Assembly (NCBI GenBank): GCA_031428275.1
Contig: JANPPC010000010.1
Coordinates: 127,092-191,091, forward strand
Source: Pseudobdellovibrio sp031428275
Lineage (GTDB): Bacteria; Bdellovibrionota; Bdellovibrionia; Bdellovibrionales; Bdellovibrionaceae
DNA: 64,000 bases
Direction: 5' to 3'
The notes under the pieces are model-generated. The model searched no databases. It was not told where the DNA came from and saw only the letters and a program-made list of their open reading frames with translations. Within the stretch, counting starts at the first letter, position 1. Each line of letters begins with the position of its first letter. A program made the position numbers and the translations under genes. Below, in pieces: positions 8,497 through 16,047 of this stretch.

Positions 8497-9955
8497 CAGT
8501 TTCCCCAAAATCGTTCGTTACGGGTTGCTGCTTTATTTTTTATTACCGTACCTTGCATTTCTAAAGTACTTCAATTTAGATTTTCATTTCGATTACCAGG
8601 AACTTGCTTGGGCGGTGAAGAACTCGCTAGTGCAGTCAGGTATAACTGCGGTCATTATTACATTTTTAAGTATTCCGTTAAGCCTTGGGCTGTTTGCGAC
8701 CAAAGAAAATTTCGCCGGTGTACTGGCTAAACTTCTTTTAGTGCCGCAGATCTTGCCGACTTTATTTTCTATTTTAATCGCATTTTCGATTTTAAATCCG
8801 TTTCCGCTGGGCACTTCAGGAATTATCTTCATTTTTATTTTGATTCACTTAGGTTTTGCGACGGTTCTAACTTACTCGGGCGCCCAAGAAAAACTTGGAT
8901 CGTACAGCATACAAAGCGAAATATACGGCATTGGTCGGTTTACTTTTTTTCGAAAAATTTACTTTCCGCTAATGAAAGCTGAACTTTTAACAACTTTCAT
9001 CATGATTTTTATATTTTGTTTCTCAAGTTTTTCAGTGCCCTTAGTCGCGGGCGGTGGGCGTGGAACGAATTTAGAAGTACTTATCTATGAAAAAATCTTT
9101 ATTAGCCAAAATTGGTCTGTCGCCTGGACGCTTAATATTTTTCAAAGCTTATTTGTCTTCTTACTTAGCTTCTTCATCTTAAAAAATCGTGCATTCGAGC
9201 AAACAGAATTTATCGCCGGTCGTTACCTGCGTTCAAAAATCGGATTAGCGGGTGTCGCGGTTTACTTGCTCGTGTACTTGGGCGGTTATGTACACGGTTT
9301 AGGAAAGTCGGGCACCGCCTTTAACCAACTACAACCATTCATCGAAGATATCCTGATTGCAACGTGGCAATCGTTTAGTTTTCTAATTGTTTATTTAGCT
9401 GCGTGTTTTACGCTTCTGTATCTATGGATTTATGATTATGTGAAAAATGGTGCTCATAATATTTCACGCCATTTAATTTCGACTTCGACTATTTTAGTTA
9501 GTTTTTCGTTATATTTATTATTTCCGTCAACTCTAGCGGGGGATTACTTTAAAATAACTTTGGCGATGTCGATTTTATTTTTTCCGACCTTGTTTAAAAG
9601 TTTCTTAGAAAAGCCACTTGATAGAATAAAAATGCAAATTTTAACGGCGCAAATTTATGGCCTATCGACCGGTAAAATCATTTCATTGATTGTGCTACGT
9701 CAAATTAAGCGGCCTTTATTTTTATGGCTTTCATTTTTAGTGATTTGGTTTTTAAGCGATTTTGCCATTTTAAAATCGTTAGGCATTCAGCGTTCTACCT
9801 TGGGTTTGATGGCCGAAAGCTTTCTTAGTAGTTACCGTCTAGAATTAGCATACTTACTTAGTTTCTATATTTTGTTCTTATGGTTTGTGACGATGGCGGC
9901 TATTTTTCTTTCTTCAGGGGTGATTGATGTCATTAATAAAAAATTTAAAACTTAA
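8483..9955 (+). CDS. thiP: ABC transporter permease, fused two-domain, thiamine type
   Basis: A 490-residue polytopic protein with about twelve hydrophobic helices arranged as two tandem permease halves, as in ThiP (536 residues in E. coli). The ATG at 8483 gives a 14-bp overlap with the binding-protein gene; a frame extending to 8387 lies wholly in that gene and is rejected. EAA-like loops are present (for example SEIYGIGRFTFFRKIYFPL in the first half and AQIYGLSTGKIISLIVLRQI in the second). Overlaps the ATPase gene by 29 bp, indicating tight coupling. Confidence 0.85.
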   Translation: MKVFNSFPKIVRYGLLLYFLLPYLAFLKYFNLDFHFDYQELAWAVKNSLVQSGITAVIITFLSIPLSLGLFATKENFAGVLAKLLLVPQILPTLFSILIAFSILNPFPLGTSGIIFIFILIHLGFATVLTYSGAQEKLGSYSIQSEIYGIGRFTFFRKIYFPLMKAELLTTFIMIFIFCFSSFSVPLVAGGGRGTNLEVLIYEKIFISQNWSVAWTLNIFQSLFVFLLSFFILKNRAFEQTEFIAGRYLRSKIGLAGVAVYLLVYLGGYVHGLGKSGTAFNQLQPFIEDILIATWQSFSFLIVYLAACFTLLYLWIYDYVKNGAHNISRHLISTSTILVSFSLYLLFPSTLAGDYFKITLAMSILFFPTLFKSFLEKPLDRIKMQILTAQIYGLSTGKIISLIVLRQIKRPLFLWLSFLVIWFLSDFAILKSLGIQRSTLGLMAESFLSSYRLELAYLLSFYILFLWFVTMAAIFLSSGVIDVINKKFKT

Positions 9956-10571
9956 TTTTGAGAATTTTAGTTTAGATATCAGTGAACTAAAGATAGCCGA
10001 TCAAGGGGTTACCGCGTTTTGGGGCCCTTCTGGATCGGGTAAAACTTCGTTTTTTAAAACTTTGATTGGCTTGCACCAGCCGAAATCATGGAGTTGGCAA
10101 TTTAATGAAACAAAAATGCACGAGCTTGATTTAGCTCAGCGCAGGTTAGGCGTGGTTTTTCAAAGCTACGAATTATTTCCGCACCTAACGGCTGCCGAGA
10201 ATATTCAGATTGTTGCGGATGCGCGCGGTCACGTTTCAAGTGACGAGATTGAAAATTACAAACAGAAATTAAACCTAGCTGCTTGCTGGAATACTCCGGC
10301 ACAAAAACTTTCGGGTGGCGAAAAGCAGCGTGTTTCAATAATGCGCGCCCTCGTTAGCCAACCCAGAATTTTGTTGTTAGACGAACCTTTTTCAGCGCTA
10401 GATCCGCACTTACGAAATGAAGCTCGCCTATTGGTTAAAACATTGGTTTCTGAGTTGAAAATACCGGTTTATTTAATCACTCACGATCAAGCTGACGTTG
10501 ATGCATTGGCTGATTACGTGGTTCAGCTTCAGCACGGCCGCGTTGTCAGTGTCAAAAAGCTTCACAACTAG
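9927..10571 (+). CDS. thiQ: ABC transporter ATP-binding protein, thiamine type
   Basis: A 214-residue ABC ATPase with Walker A GPSGSGKTS (about residues 33-41), Q-loop FQSYELFPH, signature LSGGEKQRV, Walker B ILLLDEPFSALD and switch His in ITHDQ. The ATG at 9927 follows AGGGG; the TTG one codon earlier is a poorer choice. Short length and operon position next to ThiB and ThiP suggest the thiamine importer ATPase; specificity for thiamine rests on the binding protein. Confidence 0.88.
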   Translation: MSLIKNLKLNFENFSLDISELKIADQGVTAFWGPSGSGKTSFFKTLIGLHQPKSWSWQFNETKMHELDLAQRRLGVVFQSYELFPHLTAAENIQIVADARGHVSSDEIENYKQKLNLAACWNTPAQKLSGGEKQRVSIMRALVSQPRILLLDEPFSALDPHLRNEARLLVKTLVSELKIPVYLITHDQADVDALADYVVQLQHGRVVSVKKLHN

Positions 10572-10633
10572 GTTCATTTTACAAAAAGCCTAAAATACTT
10601 CGACTCGCGCAAGCCGACAAAATAAATTGTTCG

Positions 10634-11383
10634 ATGATGAGATGTATTCTTAAGTTGGCTATTTTATTAACCTTGATAAGTGGTTGCGGTCGTTCAAAAG
10701 ATGATTTGAACGACGACAACGGCGGTGGCTATGTTCCTCTTAGTGAAGAGCTCGCGCAGAAATTGATTACTCCTACTATTTATTATATTCCGACTAACAG
10801 CGATACGGCTAATTTGAATTGCGCGCAAACTGACGTTTTACCAATGAAAGATAAAACCGGTAAGTCGTTAGCTAACGTATGCCGCAGTTTTATGAAGTTT
10901 TGTTTGCTGAATGGCACTTGTAAAGTTCAAATCGAAGGTTCGGACGGCTTGCTAAATTATGTCTTACTTCATTATAGCGAAGTGGTTAACGACGATTATA
11001 TTTTCACTCGCGTCGACGAAAAAGTTTGTCGTTATGGATACGGTACAAAGCGAACTTGCGTCGATCCATTTTATTCTGTGGCGGCTGATTTATCTATCTA
11101 CAAAGCCGGCACGGTTATATTTATTCCGTCTTTATCGGGTATTCTTTTACCTGATGGAACTTTGCACTCGGGTCATTTCATCGTTCGTGACTCGGGTAGC
11201 GCGATACGGGGCTATGGGCGGTTTGATTTTTTTACGGGTTTCATCACACTTGATAAAACATTAAACCCGCTCACCAAAGCGGGGCTTGCATGGAAGGGCA
11301 CGAACCTTCCATACTTTGTACTTTCAGACGAACATGCCCAGCCGATTCTCAAATCTAGAAACTATCCGCTGCTGCCTGAATAG
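10634..11383 (+). CDS. 3D-domain lipoprotein (MltA-like catalytic domain)
   Basis: A 249-residue protein with a signal ending in lipobox LISGC, then an Asp/Gly-rich linker. Residues about 150-215 carry a 3D domain: a first Asp in VAADLSIYKAGTVIFIP, then the core RDSGSAIRGYGRFDFF with the remaining Asp residues. This domain is the catalytic core of MltA lytic transglycosylases and Bacillus YabE/YorM-like proteins, so peptidoglycan cleavage is likely. Several Cys residues suggest disulfides. Two adjacent ATG codons exist and no clear ribosome site is visible. The next gene is a flagellin, so it is probably not in that operon. Confidence 0.75.
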   Translation: MMRCILKLAILLTLISGCGRSKDDLNDDNGGGYVPLSEELAQKLITPTIYYIPTNSDTANLNCAQTDVLPMKDKTGKSLANVCRSFMKFCLLNGTCKVQIEGSDGLLNYVLLHYSEVVNDDYIFTRVDEKVCRYGYGTKRTCVDPFYSVAADLSIYKAGTVIFIPSLSGILLPDGTLHSGHFIVRDSGSAIRGYGRFDFFTGFITLDKTLNPLTKAGLAWKGTNLPYFVLSDEHAQPILKSRNYPLLPE

Positions 11384-11453
11384 AAGTTATTCAAAGAATA
11401 TCTAATAAAATTAATTACTTACCTAATGTTTAACTTTTTAATAGTTGAAGAGC

Positions 11454-11480
11454 TTAAGTTATTACGCAACGCGTCGATAA
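11454..11480 (+). promoter_or_regulatory. Predicted sigma-28 promoter of flagellin gene 1
   Basis: TTAAGTTA, an 11-bp spacer and GTCGATAA match the sigma-28 (FliA) consensus TAAAGTTT-N11-GCCGATAA at 6/8 and 7/8 positions with ideal spacing. A start near 11487 gives a leader of about 100 nt. Confidence 0.68.
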
Positions 11481-11529
11481 GTGTTCTGACTGCTGGACGA
11501 AGGTCCTGCTTGGCTGAGGTGAAGGACTG

Positions 11530-11582
11530 CCTCTCGTGACTGAAGGCTTTCAAACACCTCTTTAAACATAAACAGAGAGGTT
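11530..11582 (+). promoter_or_regulatory. Flagellin 1 leader with two segments complementary to its Shine-Dalgarno
   Basis: The ribosome site AGAGAGG (11574-11580) can pair with CCTCTC at 11530-11535 or with ACCTCT at 11556-11561 (against AGAGGT, 11576-11581). The two pairings exclude each other. Translational control is inferred from complementarity only. Confidence 0.35.
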
Positions 11583-11588
11583 GTACGT

Positions 11589-12416
11589 ATGTCGATGAGA
11601 ATTAACTCCAACGTTGCATCGTTGGCGTTGCAGAATGCTATGAGTAGAAATGAAAAAGCTGTCGAAAGAACTTCAAAGAATTTAGCCTCGGGTTCAAGGT
11701 TAGCCGACCCCAGTGCCGACGTAGCCGGGTCCGCCATCGCGGAAAACATGAAGTCTGAACTTCGTAGTATGGGCGCGGCGAAGATGAACGCCGAAGCCGG
11801 GCAAAGTTTCGTAGCCGTAGCCGAAGCTTCAATGAGCGAGCAATCAAATATTTTAACTCGTTTAAGAGAATTGTCGATTCAGTCTGCCAGTGATAATTAT
11901 TCTAAAAATGAAAGATCACTGATGCAAAGGGAAGCGTCTGAACTAAGTTCAGAGTTTGATCGAATTGCAAAAACCACTCGGTTTGGTTCGCAAAACTTGC
12001 TAGATGGCTCATTCAGTAAGTTTGATTTTCAGGTGGGTACGAAGGGCGATTCGAACTCGCGTATTAGCTACAACTCAGATGCAAATACCACCGCTGGCGC
12101 TTTAGAAGTTGATTCAATTTCTGTTGAAGATAAAAACAGTGCGCTCGATTCAATCGAAAAAATAGATAAAGCTGCTTCAGCGATTGCGCTGAATCGCGCT
12201 AAGTTTGGTGCGACCCAGTCGCGACTTGAATCTGCGCAGAGCACTTTAAGTTCTAGTATTGAAAAATTAACCGAGGCTCGTTCGCGTATTGCCGATGCCG
12301 ATGTAGCGAAAGAATCTTCTGATCTTCGTAGAGGTCAAATTCTGCAGCAGTATCAGACCGCAATGCTTGCGCAGACAAATGAACAATCGGGTCTCGCTCT
12401 TAAATTAATTGGGTAG
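11589..12416 (+). CDS. fliC: Flagellin (paralogue 1)
   Basis: A 275-residue short flagellin with the conserved N-terminal D0/D1 region (RINSNVASLALQNAM, then TSKNLASGSRLADPSADVAG) and C-terminal D1/D0 region (SRIADADVAKESSDLRRGQI, ending LALKLIG). The variable D2/D3 domains are absent, as in many short flagellins. Compared with the other two paralogues here it is the most divergent at ASGSRLADPSADVAGSAIAE, where the others read DDAAGLAISE. It is a monocistronic unit with its own sigma-28 promoter and a strong downstream terminator. SD GAGAGG precedes the ATG; a second ATG two codons later is possible. Confidence 0.95.
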   Translation: MSMRINSNVASLALQNAMSRNEKAVERTSKNLASGSRLADPSADVAGSAIAENMKSELRSMGAAKMNAEAGQSFVAVAEASMSEQSNILTRLRELSIQSASDNYSKNERSLMQREASELSSEFDRIAKTTRFGSQNLLDGSFSKFDFQVGTKGDSNSRISYNSDANTTAGALEVDSISVEDKNSALDSIEKIDKAASAIALNRAKFGATQSRLESAQSTLSSSIEKLTEARSRIADADVAKESSDLRRGQILQQYQTAMLAQTNEQSGLALKLIG

Positions 12417-12469
12417 TTTTAAAGCTTGTCCACAGCCAAGTGGTCAGTCAAAGTCTGCAAAGTCAGTTA

Positions 12470-12498
12470 GGGAGGATCCAAAAGATCCTCCCTTTTTT
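12470..12498 (+). terminator. Rho-independent terminator after flagellin 1
   Basis: Perfect stem GGGAGGATC / GATCCTCCC with a five-base loop, followed by TTTTTT. Confidence 0.9.
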
Positions 12499-12543
12499 AT
12501 TTTGAATTTCGAACCCCTAAAATGGGTTAGCTAGACCTTTTAC

Positions 12544-12557
12544 TAGACCTTAGTCTA
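12544..12557. promoter_or_regulatory. Palindrome TAGAC-ctta-GTCTA upstream of flagellin 2
   Basis: A 5-bp inverted repeat with a 4-bp centre, 78 bp before the -35 of flagellin 2. An almost identical element lies at 14745-14758 upstream of flagellin 3. Three further CTAGACC half-sites sit at 12531, 12622 and 12644. A regulator-binding site is inferred. Confidence 0.4.
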
Positions 12558-12634
12558 AATATTTTTTTATTCTTCTAATTCAATAATTACATACACTTGA
12601 TGTGTTGCGTTATATAAAAACCTAGACCAAGGGC

Positions 12635-12662
12635 TAAAGTCTACTAGACCTTGGCCCGATAA
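12635..12662 (+). promoter_or_regulatory. Predicted sigma-28 promoter of flagellin gene 2
   Basis: TAAAGTCT at 12635-12642 and CCCGATAA at 12655-12662, with a 12-bp spacer (one more than ideal). Start near 12669 gives a leader of about 220 nt. Confidence 0.65.
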
Positions 12663-12757
12663 CTTTGCTGTACACGTTGAAAGCAACCTCTCAAGAGAGT
12701 GGGACCTTCGATCCAGCAGTCAGCAGATCGACCACCCATTCCTCCTAAAAGGGCCAA

Positions 12758-12817
12758 GCTCGCAAAGTTTTGAACAGTCACTTCAAAGCTTCGCGGGCGA
12801 GCCTTCAACTTTTTTTT
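12758..12817 (+). promoter_or_regulatory. Possible attenuator hairpin in the flagellin 2 leader
   Basis: GCTCGC (12758-12763) pairs with GCGAGC (12797-12802), with an eight-T run starting at 12810, seven bases after the stem. Just upstream TCCTCC (12740-12745) can pair with the ribosome site GGGGGA (12880-12885). Attenuation or sequestration is speculative. Confidence 0.3.
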
Positions 12818-12890
12818 CAATTTAGTTTTTAAAATTTTAGTAAGTACGTGTTTAACAAAAAAGGATTGGTTTTTACCAAGGGGGACGTTT

Positions 12891-13718
12891 ATGGGTTTAA
12901 GAATAGCAACGAACATGGCATCGATCGCTTCACAAAGAGCAATGGCAATGCAAACGAAACGACAAGATCACGCTTCGCAGGCGTTAGCATCTGGTTCCAG
13001 AATTGTTCACGCATCAGACGATGCGGCCGGTCTAGCAATTTCAGAGGGCATGAAGGCAGAGATTCGCGGTACCGCCGCAGCTCGTTCGAATGCCTTCAAT
13101 GCGATTTCAGCCATTCAAGTGGGTGAGGGCGGACTATCGGAAGTATCGAACTTGTTAATTCGTCTTAGAGAATTAGGAGTTCAATCGGCTTCAGACACCA
13201 TCGGTAATAAAGAGCGGGCGTACTTACAGCAAGAGTCTGGCAGTATCGTGGACGAGATCGATCGTATTTCTAAAACAACTAAATTTGGCGATAAAAATTT
13301 ACTCGATGGATCGAACTCGACGTTAGAGTTTCAAGTGGGAACAACGGCGGGTAAAGAAAATATTGTAACCTATAGATCAGATGGTAACGCAACAATCGCA
13401 GAACTAGGTATTGAAGGAGCTAATATATCTGAAAAAGATGGAGCTCGTGATTTACTAAGTGCCGTCGACGGAGCCTTAGAAAAAGTTTCGAAGATGCGCG
13501 CGGGTTACGGTGCGATGCAATCACGATTAGAATCAACGGTTAATGGATTAGATGTCAGATCAGAAAACCTAAGCGCAGCCCGTTCGCGTATTGCGGATGC
13601 CGATGTTGCTAAAGAGTCTTCTGAGTTAGCTTCAGCAACCATGTTACAGCAAGCATCACTGTCGGTTTTAGCGCAAGCGAATCAACAGCCAATGGTTGCC
13701 ATGAAGTTAATCGGTTAA
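12891..13718 (+). CDS. fliC: Flagellin (paralogue 2)
   Basis: A 275-residue short flagellin: N-terminus GLRIATNMASIASQRAM, ASGSRIVHASDDAAGLAISE, and C-terminus SRIADADVAKESSELASATM ending MKLIG. Only the D0/D1 core is present. GGGGG lies six bases before the ATG. It has its own sigma-28 promoter and an unusually long leader of about 220 nt, and a terminator-like hairpin follows about 80 bp after the stop. Multiple flagellins of this length located beside fliD-fliS are typical of Bdellovibrio-type sheathed flagella, where paralogues form different filament zones. Confidence 0.95.
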   Translation: MGLRIATNMASIASQRAMAMQTKRQDHASQALASGSRIVHASDDAAGLAISEGMKAEIRGTAAARSNAFNAISAIQVGEGGLSEVSNLLIRLRELGVQSASDTIGNKERAYLQQESGSIVDEIDRISKTTKFGDKNLLDGSNSTLEFQVGTTAGKENIVTYRSDGNATIAELGIEGANISEKDGARDLLSAVDGALEKVSKMRAGYGAMQSRLESTVNGLDVRSENLSAARSRIADADVAKESSELASATMLQQASLSVLAQANQQPMVAMKLIG

Positions 13719-13797
13719 TTGTAAGTCGTTAAAACTAATATAAAAAAAAGAATTAAGATTTTGAAGTATCTCCCTTAAATGATGCTTCTTAAACCCA

Positions 13798-13828
13798 GCC
13801 CTAGCAGCTATTCTCTGCTAGGGCATTT
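13798..13828 (+). terminator. Terminator-like hairpin after flagellin 2
   Basis: Ten-bp perfect stem GCCCTAGCAG / CTGCTAGGGC, loop of seven, followed by a short interrupted T tract (ATTTTG). Confidence 0.7.
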
Positions 13829-14036
13829 TGTGTTTATATCGTTGTTTAGAGGGCGTTTAGAATTATCTAAATCATATTCAGCACCTACGCTGGGCTACTT
13901 TGTACCAACATTTTTCTTGGTCGTATAAATTCTACTAACACTAAGTGCTAAATTCGGCGCCATTCTGTGGTTCTGCTGGTCTTCATAAAAACTCTTTGCT
14001 AATTATAAGCTGTCTTTAAAAAACCAAGGAGAGTTT
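13829..14036. other. Non-coding stretch before the small secreted protein gene
   Basis: About 210 bp with no supported gene. It holds an inverted repeat TTTAGA-atta-TCTAAA at 13856-13871 and the AAGGAGAG ribosome site of the next gene. I see no convincing promoter hexamers. Confidence 0.5.
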
Positions 14037-14429
14037 ATGAAAGCTTTAGCATTAGCCTTATTATTCGTTTCATCTTTATCTTTTGCCGCTGATCACATAG
14101 TCGAAGCCGGTACTTACAAAGCAGTTGATGTTGAATCAGGAATGCTAGAGGCATCATTAGTTGTACGAGCTGACAAAACAGCAAGTTTTGGCTTAAGTAC
14201 TCCAGACGGAATTAATTTAGCATGCGAAGGTACTTACACCGTCATGGGCGAAATTTTTATCGCGGATATGAAGTGCCCGATGGAAGGTTTAGAGCAGATC
14301 CAAGTTAAAATCGACATCACAACTGTAACTCCCGAATCAATCCGGAGCGAAAAGGGTGCGATAGTTGGTGTAACTTTAGAAGTAGTTGGCCCAGACGCTT
14401 TTCAGTTTTATTTAAAGTTAGTTGAATAG
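14037..14429 (+). CDS. Small secreted protein of unknown function
   Basis: A 130-residue protein with a clean Sec signal (residues 1-17, SLSFA then A) and a mature part that looks all-beta. Two Cys residues in the mature part (ACEGTY and MKCPMEG) could form a disulfide. AAGGAGAG precedes the ATG. It sits between two flagellin genes but has no flagellin features and its own terminator, so it may simply share the locus. Not recognised as a known family. Confidence 0.75.
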   Translation: MKALALALLFVSSLSFAADHIVEAGTYKAVDVESGMLEASLVVRADKTASFGLSTPDGINLACEGTYTVMGEIFIADMKCPMEGLEQIQVKIDITTVTPESIRSEKGAIVGVTLEVVGPDAFQFYLKLVE

Positions 14430-14464
14430 TTTTTTAGTCATAAAATTTTGTCTTTAATGAAAAG

Positions 14465-14493
14465 AGTTTCGTTCATAGCGAAGCTTTTTTTTT
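14465..14493 (+). terminator. Rho-independent terminator
   Basis: Stem AGTTTCG / CGAAGCT (one G-U pair), followed by a run of nine T. It follows the small secreted protein gene. Confidence 0.75.
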
Positions 14494-14740
14494 ACCTTCA
14501 CTCGTATATATAAAATTGCTGGATACTACTATTTCAATATCCTTGGAATCAGCTACCAGAGCCATTCTTAAAGCCCTTGCTAAACAGCCACACCAAGACT
14601 CGACGGCCTCTTTGTCGAGGAAGACTAGAGTCTGATGTATATTGGTCCTACACAGACGTGATCAGACCAAAGCACATTCAATACTTTGGTCCTGAAAAAA
14701 CCTAGATTATCGTATGGAATCCCATACCTTGGTCGAGGTT
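14494..14740 (+). other. Structured non-coding region, candidate small RNA or upstream control region
   Basis: No gene in about 480 bp between 14494 and 14976. This part has several inverted repeats: CTCGAC (14599-14604) with GTCGAG (14614-14619), overlapping AGACTC (14596-14601) with GAGTCT (14628-14633), and the perfect GACCAAAG (14665-14672) with CTTTGGTC (14684-14691). The density of repeats is unlike the other gaps. I cannot match it to a known RNA family. Confidence 0.35.
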
Positions 14741-14744
14741 TTGG

Positions 14745-14758
14745 TAGACCATAGTCTA
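14745..14758. promoter_or_regulatory. Palindrome TAGAC-cata-GTCTA upstream of flagellin 3
   Basis: Differs from the element at 12544-12557 by one base in the centre. It ends 17 bp before the -35 of flagellin 3, a position suited to an activator or repressor. Confidence 0.42.
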
Positions 14759-14775
14759 GTTTTGCAGGACGCGAC

Positions 14776-14802
14776 TAAAGCTGGTTACAGACTCGCCGAA
14801 AG
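14776..14802 (+). promoter_or_regulatory. Predicted sigma-28 promoter of flagellin gene 3
   Basis: TAAAGCTG, an 11-bp spacer and GCCGAAAG at 14795-14802. Start near 14809 gives a leader of about 168 nt. Confidence 0.68.
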
Positions 14803-14931
14803 GTATATCAACAAAACGGTGAAGACTCGACGAGACTTACTCAAGAGATTCAAAAGAATGTGACTGTTCTTAGAATTTCGTTTGTAGAGGAAGTATTAGA
14901 AAAAGTTGGAAACCACAACGTGTACAAAACG

Positions 14932-14955
14932 GAAACCTTAAAATAGGTAGGTTTC
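14932..14955 (+). promoter_or_regulatory. Hairpin just before the flagellin 3 ribosome site
   Basis: Perfect 7-bp stem GAAACCT / AGGTTTC with a ten-base loop, ending nine bases before the AAAGAGG ribosome site. It could stabilise the mRNA 5' region or present the start; inferred. Confidence 0.4.
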
Positions 14956-14976
14956 TTAAAACGAAAGAGGTCGCAA

Positions 14977-15810
14977 ATGGGAATGAGAATTACAACGAAC
15001 GTAGCATCTTTGAATTCGCAACGTAACATGGTTACAAATACTCGCGAGACGCAAAAGTCTATGGCGCAGTTATCAACAGGTTCAAGAATCACTAAAGCGG
15101 GCGATGACGCTGCTGGTTTAGCGATTTCCGAGAACTTAAAAGCTCAAATCCGTTCATTCGGTCAAGCATCACGTAATGCGAATGATGGTATTTCAATGAT
15201 TCAGACGGCTGAACAAGGTATGGGCGAAGTATCTAATATCGTAACAAGACTGCGCGAGCTTGGTATCCAAGCTGGTTCAGATACAATCGGTGAGACAGAG
15301 CGCGGATTCATCCAAAAAGAAGTTGATGCAATGAAATCTGAGATTCAACGTGTAGCTGAATCAACAACTTTCGGATCGCGTAAATTATTAGACGGTACTG
15401 GTGGTATCTATGATATCCATATCGGTTCTGGCGCTAACGAAAAAACAGATTGGATCGCATATGATGCTTCAATCTCTAATACAACAACTGACAACTTAGG
15501 AATCGCTGATCTAGATTTCTCTACTAAAGAAGGCGCTCGTGCAGGTTTAGCTTCTTTAGATACAGCTCAGTCTAACGTGAATGGTTCACGTGCGACACTG
15601 GGTGCTTTACAAAATCGTTTAACTTCTACGATCGACGTATTAGGTACAATGAATGAGAACATGAGCGCAGCTAACTCTCGTATCCGTGATACAGACGTAG
15701 CCGCATCTAGCTCTGAGTTAGCTCGTAACAACATTTTGAGTCAATCAACTGTTGCAACTTTAGCTCAAGCGAATCAAATGCCGCAAATGGCTCTTAAATT
15801 AATCGGTTAA
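14977..15810 (+). CDS. fliC: Flagellin (paralogue 3)
   Basis: A 277-residue short flagellin: GMRITTNVASLNSQRNM, STGSRITKAGDDAAGLAISE, and C-terminus NSRIRDTDVAASSSELARNN ending MALKLIG. This paralogue is closest to canonical flagellins. Its codon choice appears more restricted (frequent CGT, GCT, TCT, GGT) than that of neighbours, suggesting very high expression, hence a likely major filament protein. AAAGAGG precedes the ATG. Own sigma-28 promoter, 168-nt leader and strong terminator. Confidence 0.96.
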   Translation: MGMRITTNVASLNSQRNMVTNTRETQKSMAQLSTGSRITKAGDDAAGLAISENLKAQIRSFGQASRNANDGISMIQTAEQGMGEVSNIVTRLRELGIQAGSDTIGETERGFIQKEVDAMKSEIQRVAESTTFGSRKLLDGTGGIYDIHIGSGANEKTDWIAYDASISNTTTDNLGIADLDFSTKEGARAGLASLDTAQSNVNGSRATLGALQNRLTSTIDVLGTMNENMSAANSRIRDTDVAASSSELARNNILSQSTVATLAQANQMPQMALKLIG

Positions 15811-15941
15811 CTTCGGTTGCAGGTCGTTCGGTAAAGTGAACCACCTGCAGATATTTGAATGTAATTGATCTAGTTATTTGACTTAGTAATCAATTTTTTT
15901 GGGTGGGGCGAGGACCTCCGCCCTATCCAGAAAAGAACCTT

Positions 15942-15976
15942 AACGTAGGTCTAGGAAACTAGACTTACGTTTTTTG
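15942..15976 (+). terminator. Rho-independent terminator after flagellin 3
   Basis: Thirteen-bp stem AACGTAGGTCTAG / CTAGACTTACGTT (one G-U pair) with a GAAA tetraloop and a T run. The stem contains the GTCTAG/CTAGAC element seen elsewhere. Confidence 0.88.
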
Positions 15977-16011
15977 CGTTTGGGGATATGACAATAGCAA
16001 ACCAAACGTCA

Positions 16012-16040
16012 TTTAAGTGAATCGCAGGATAAGCCGATAA
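16012..16040 (+). promoter_or_regulatory. Predicted sigma-28 promoter of flaG, giving a leaderless mRNA
   Basis: TTTAAGTGAA at 16012-16021 and a perfect GCCGATAA at 16033-16040. Only seven bases separate the -10 from the ATG, so transcription should start at or next to the start codon. No Shine-Dalgarno is visible. Confidence 0.65.
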
Positions 16041-16047
16041 GTTCTGT

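Noticed and set aside
14850..15092. 80-residue minus-strand frame across the flagellin 3 leader and start
   Set aside because: Overlaps the conserved flagellin N-terminus; no recognisable protein features.
11589..15810. Three flagellins as decayed duplicates
   Set aside because: All three are full length with intact terminal domains, separate promoters and terminators, so they look functional and specialised.
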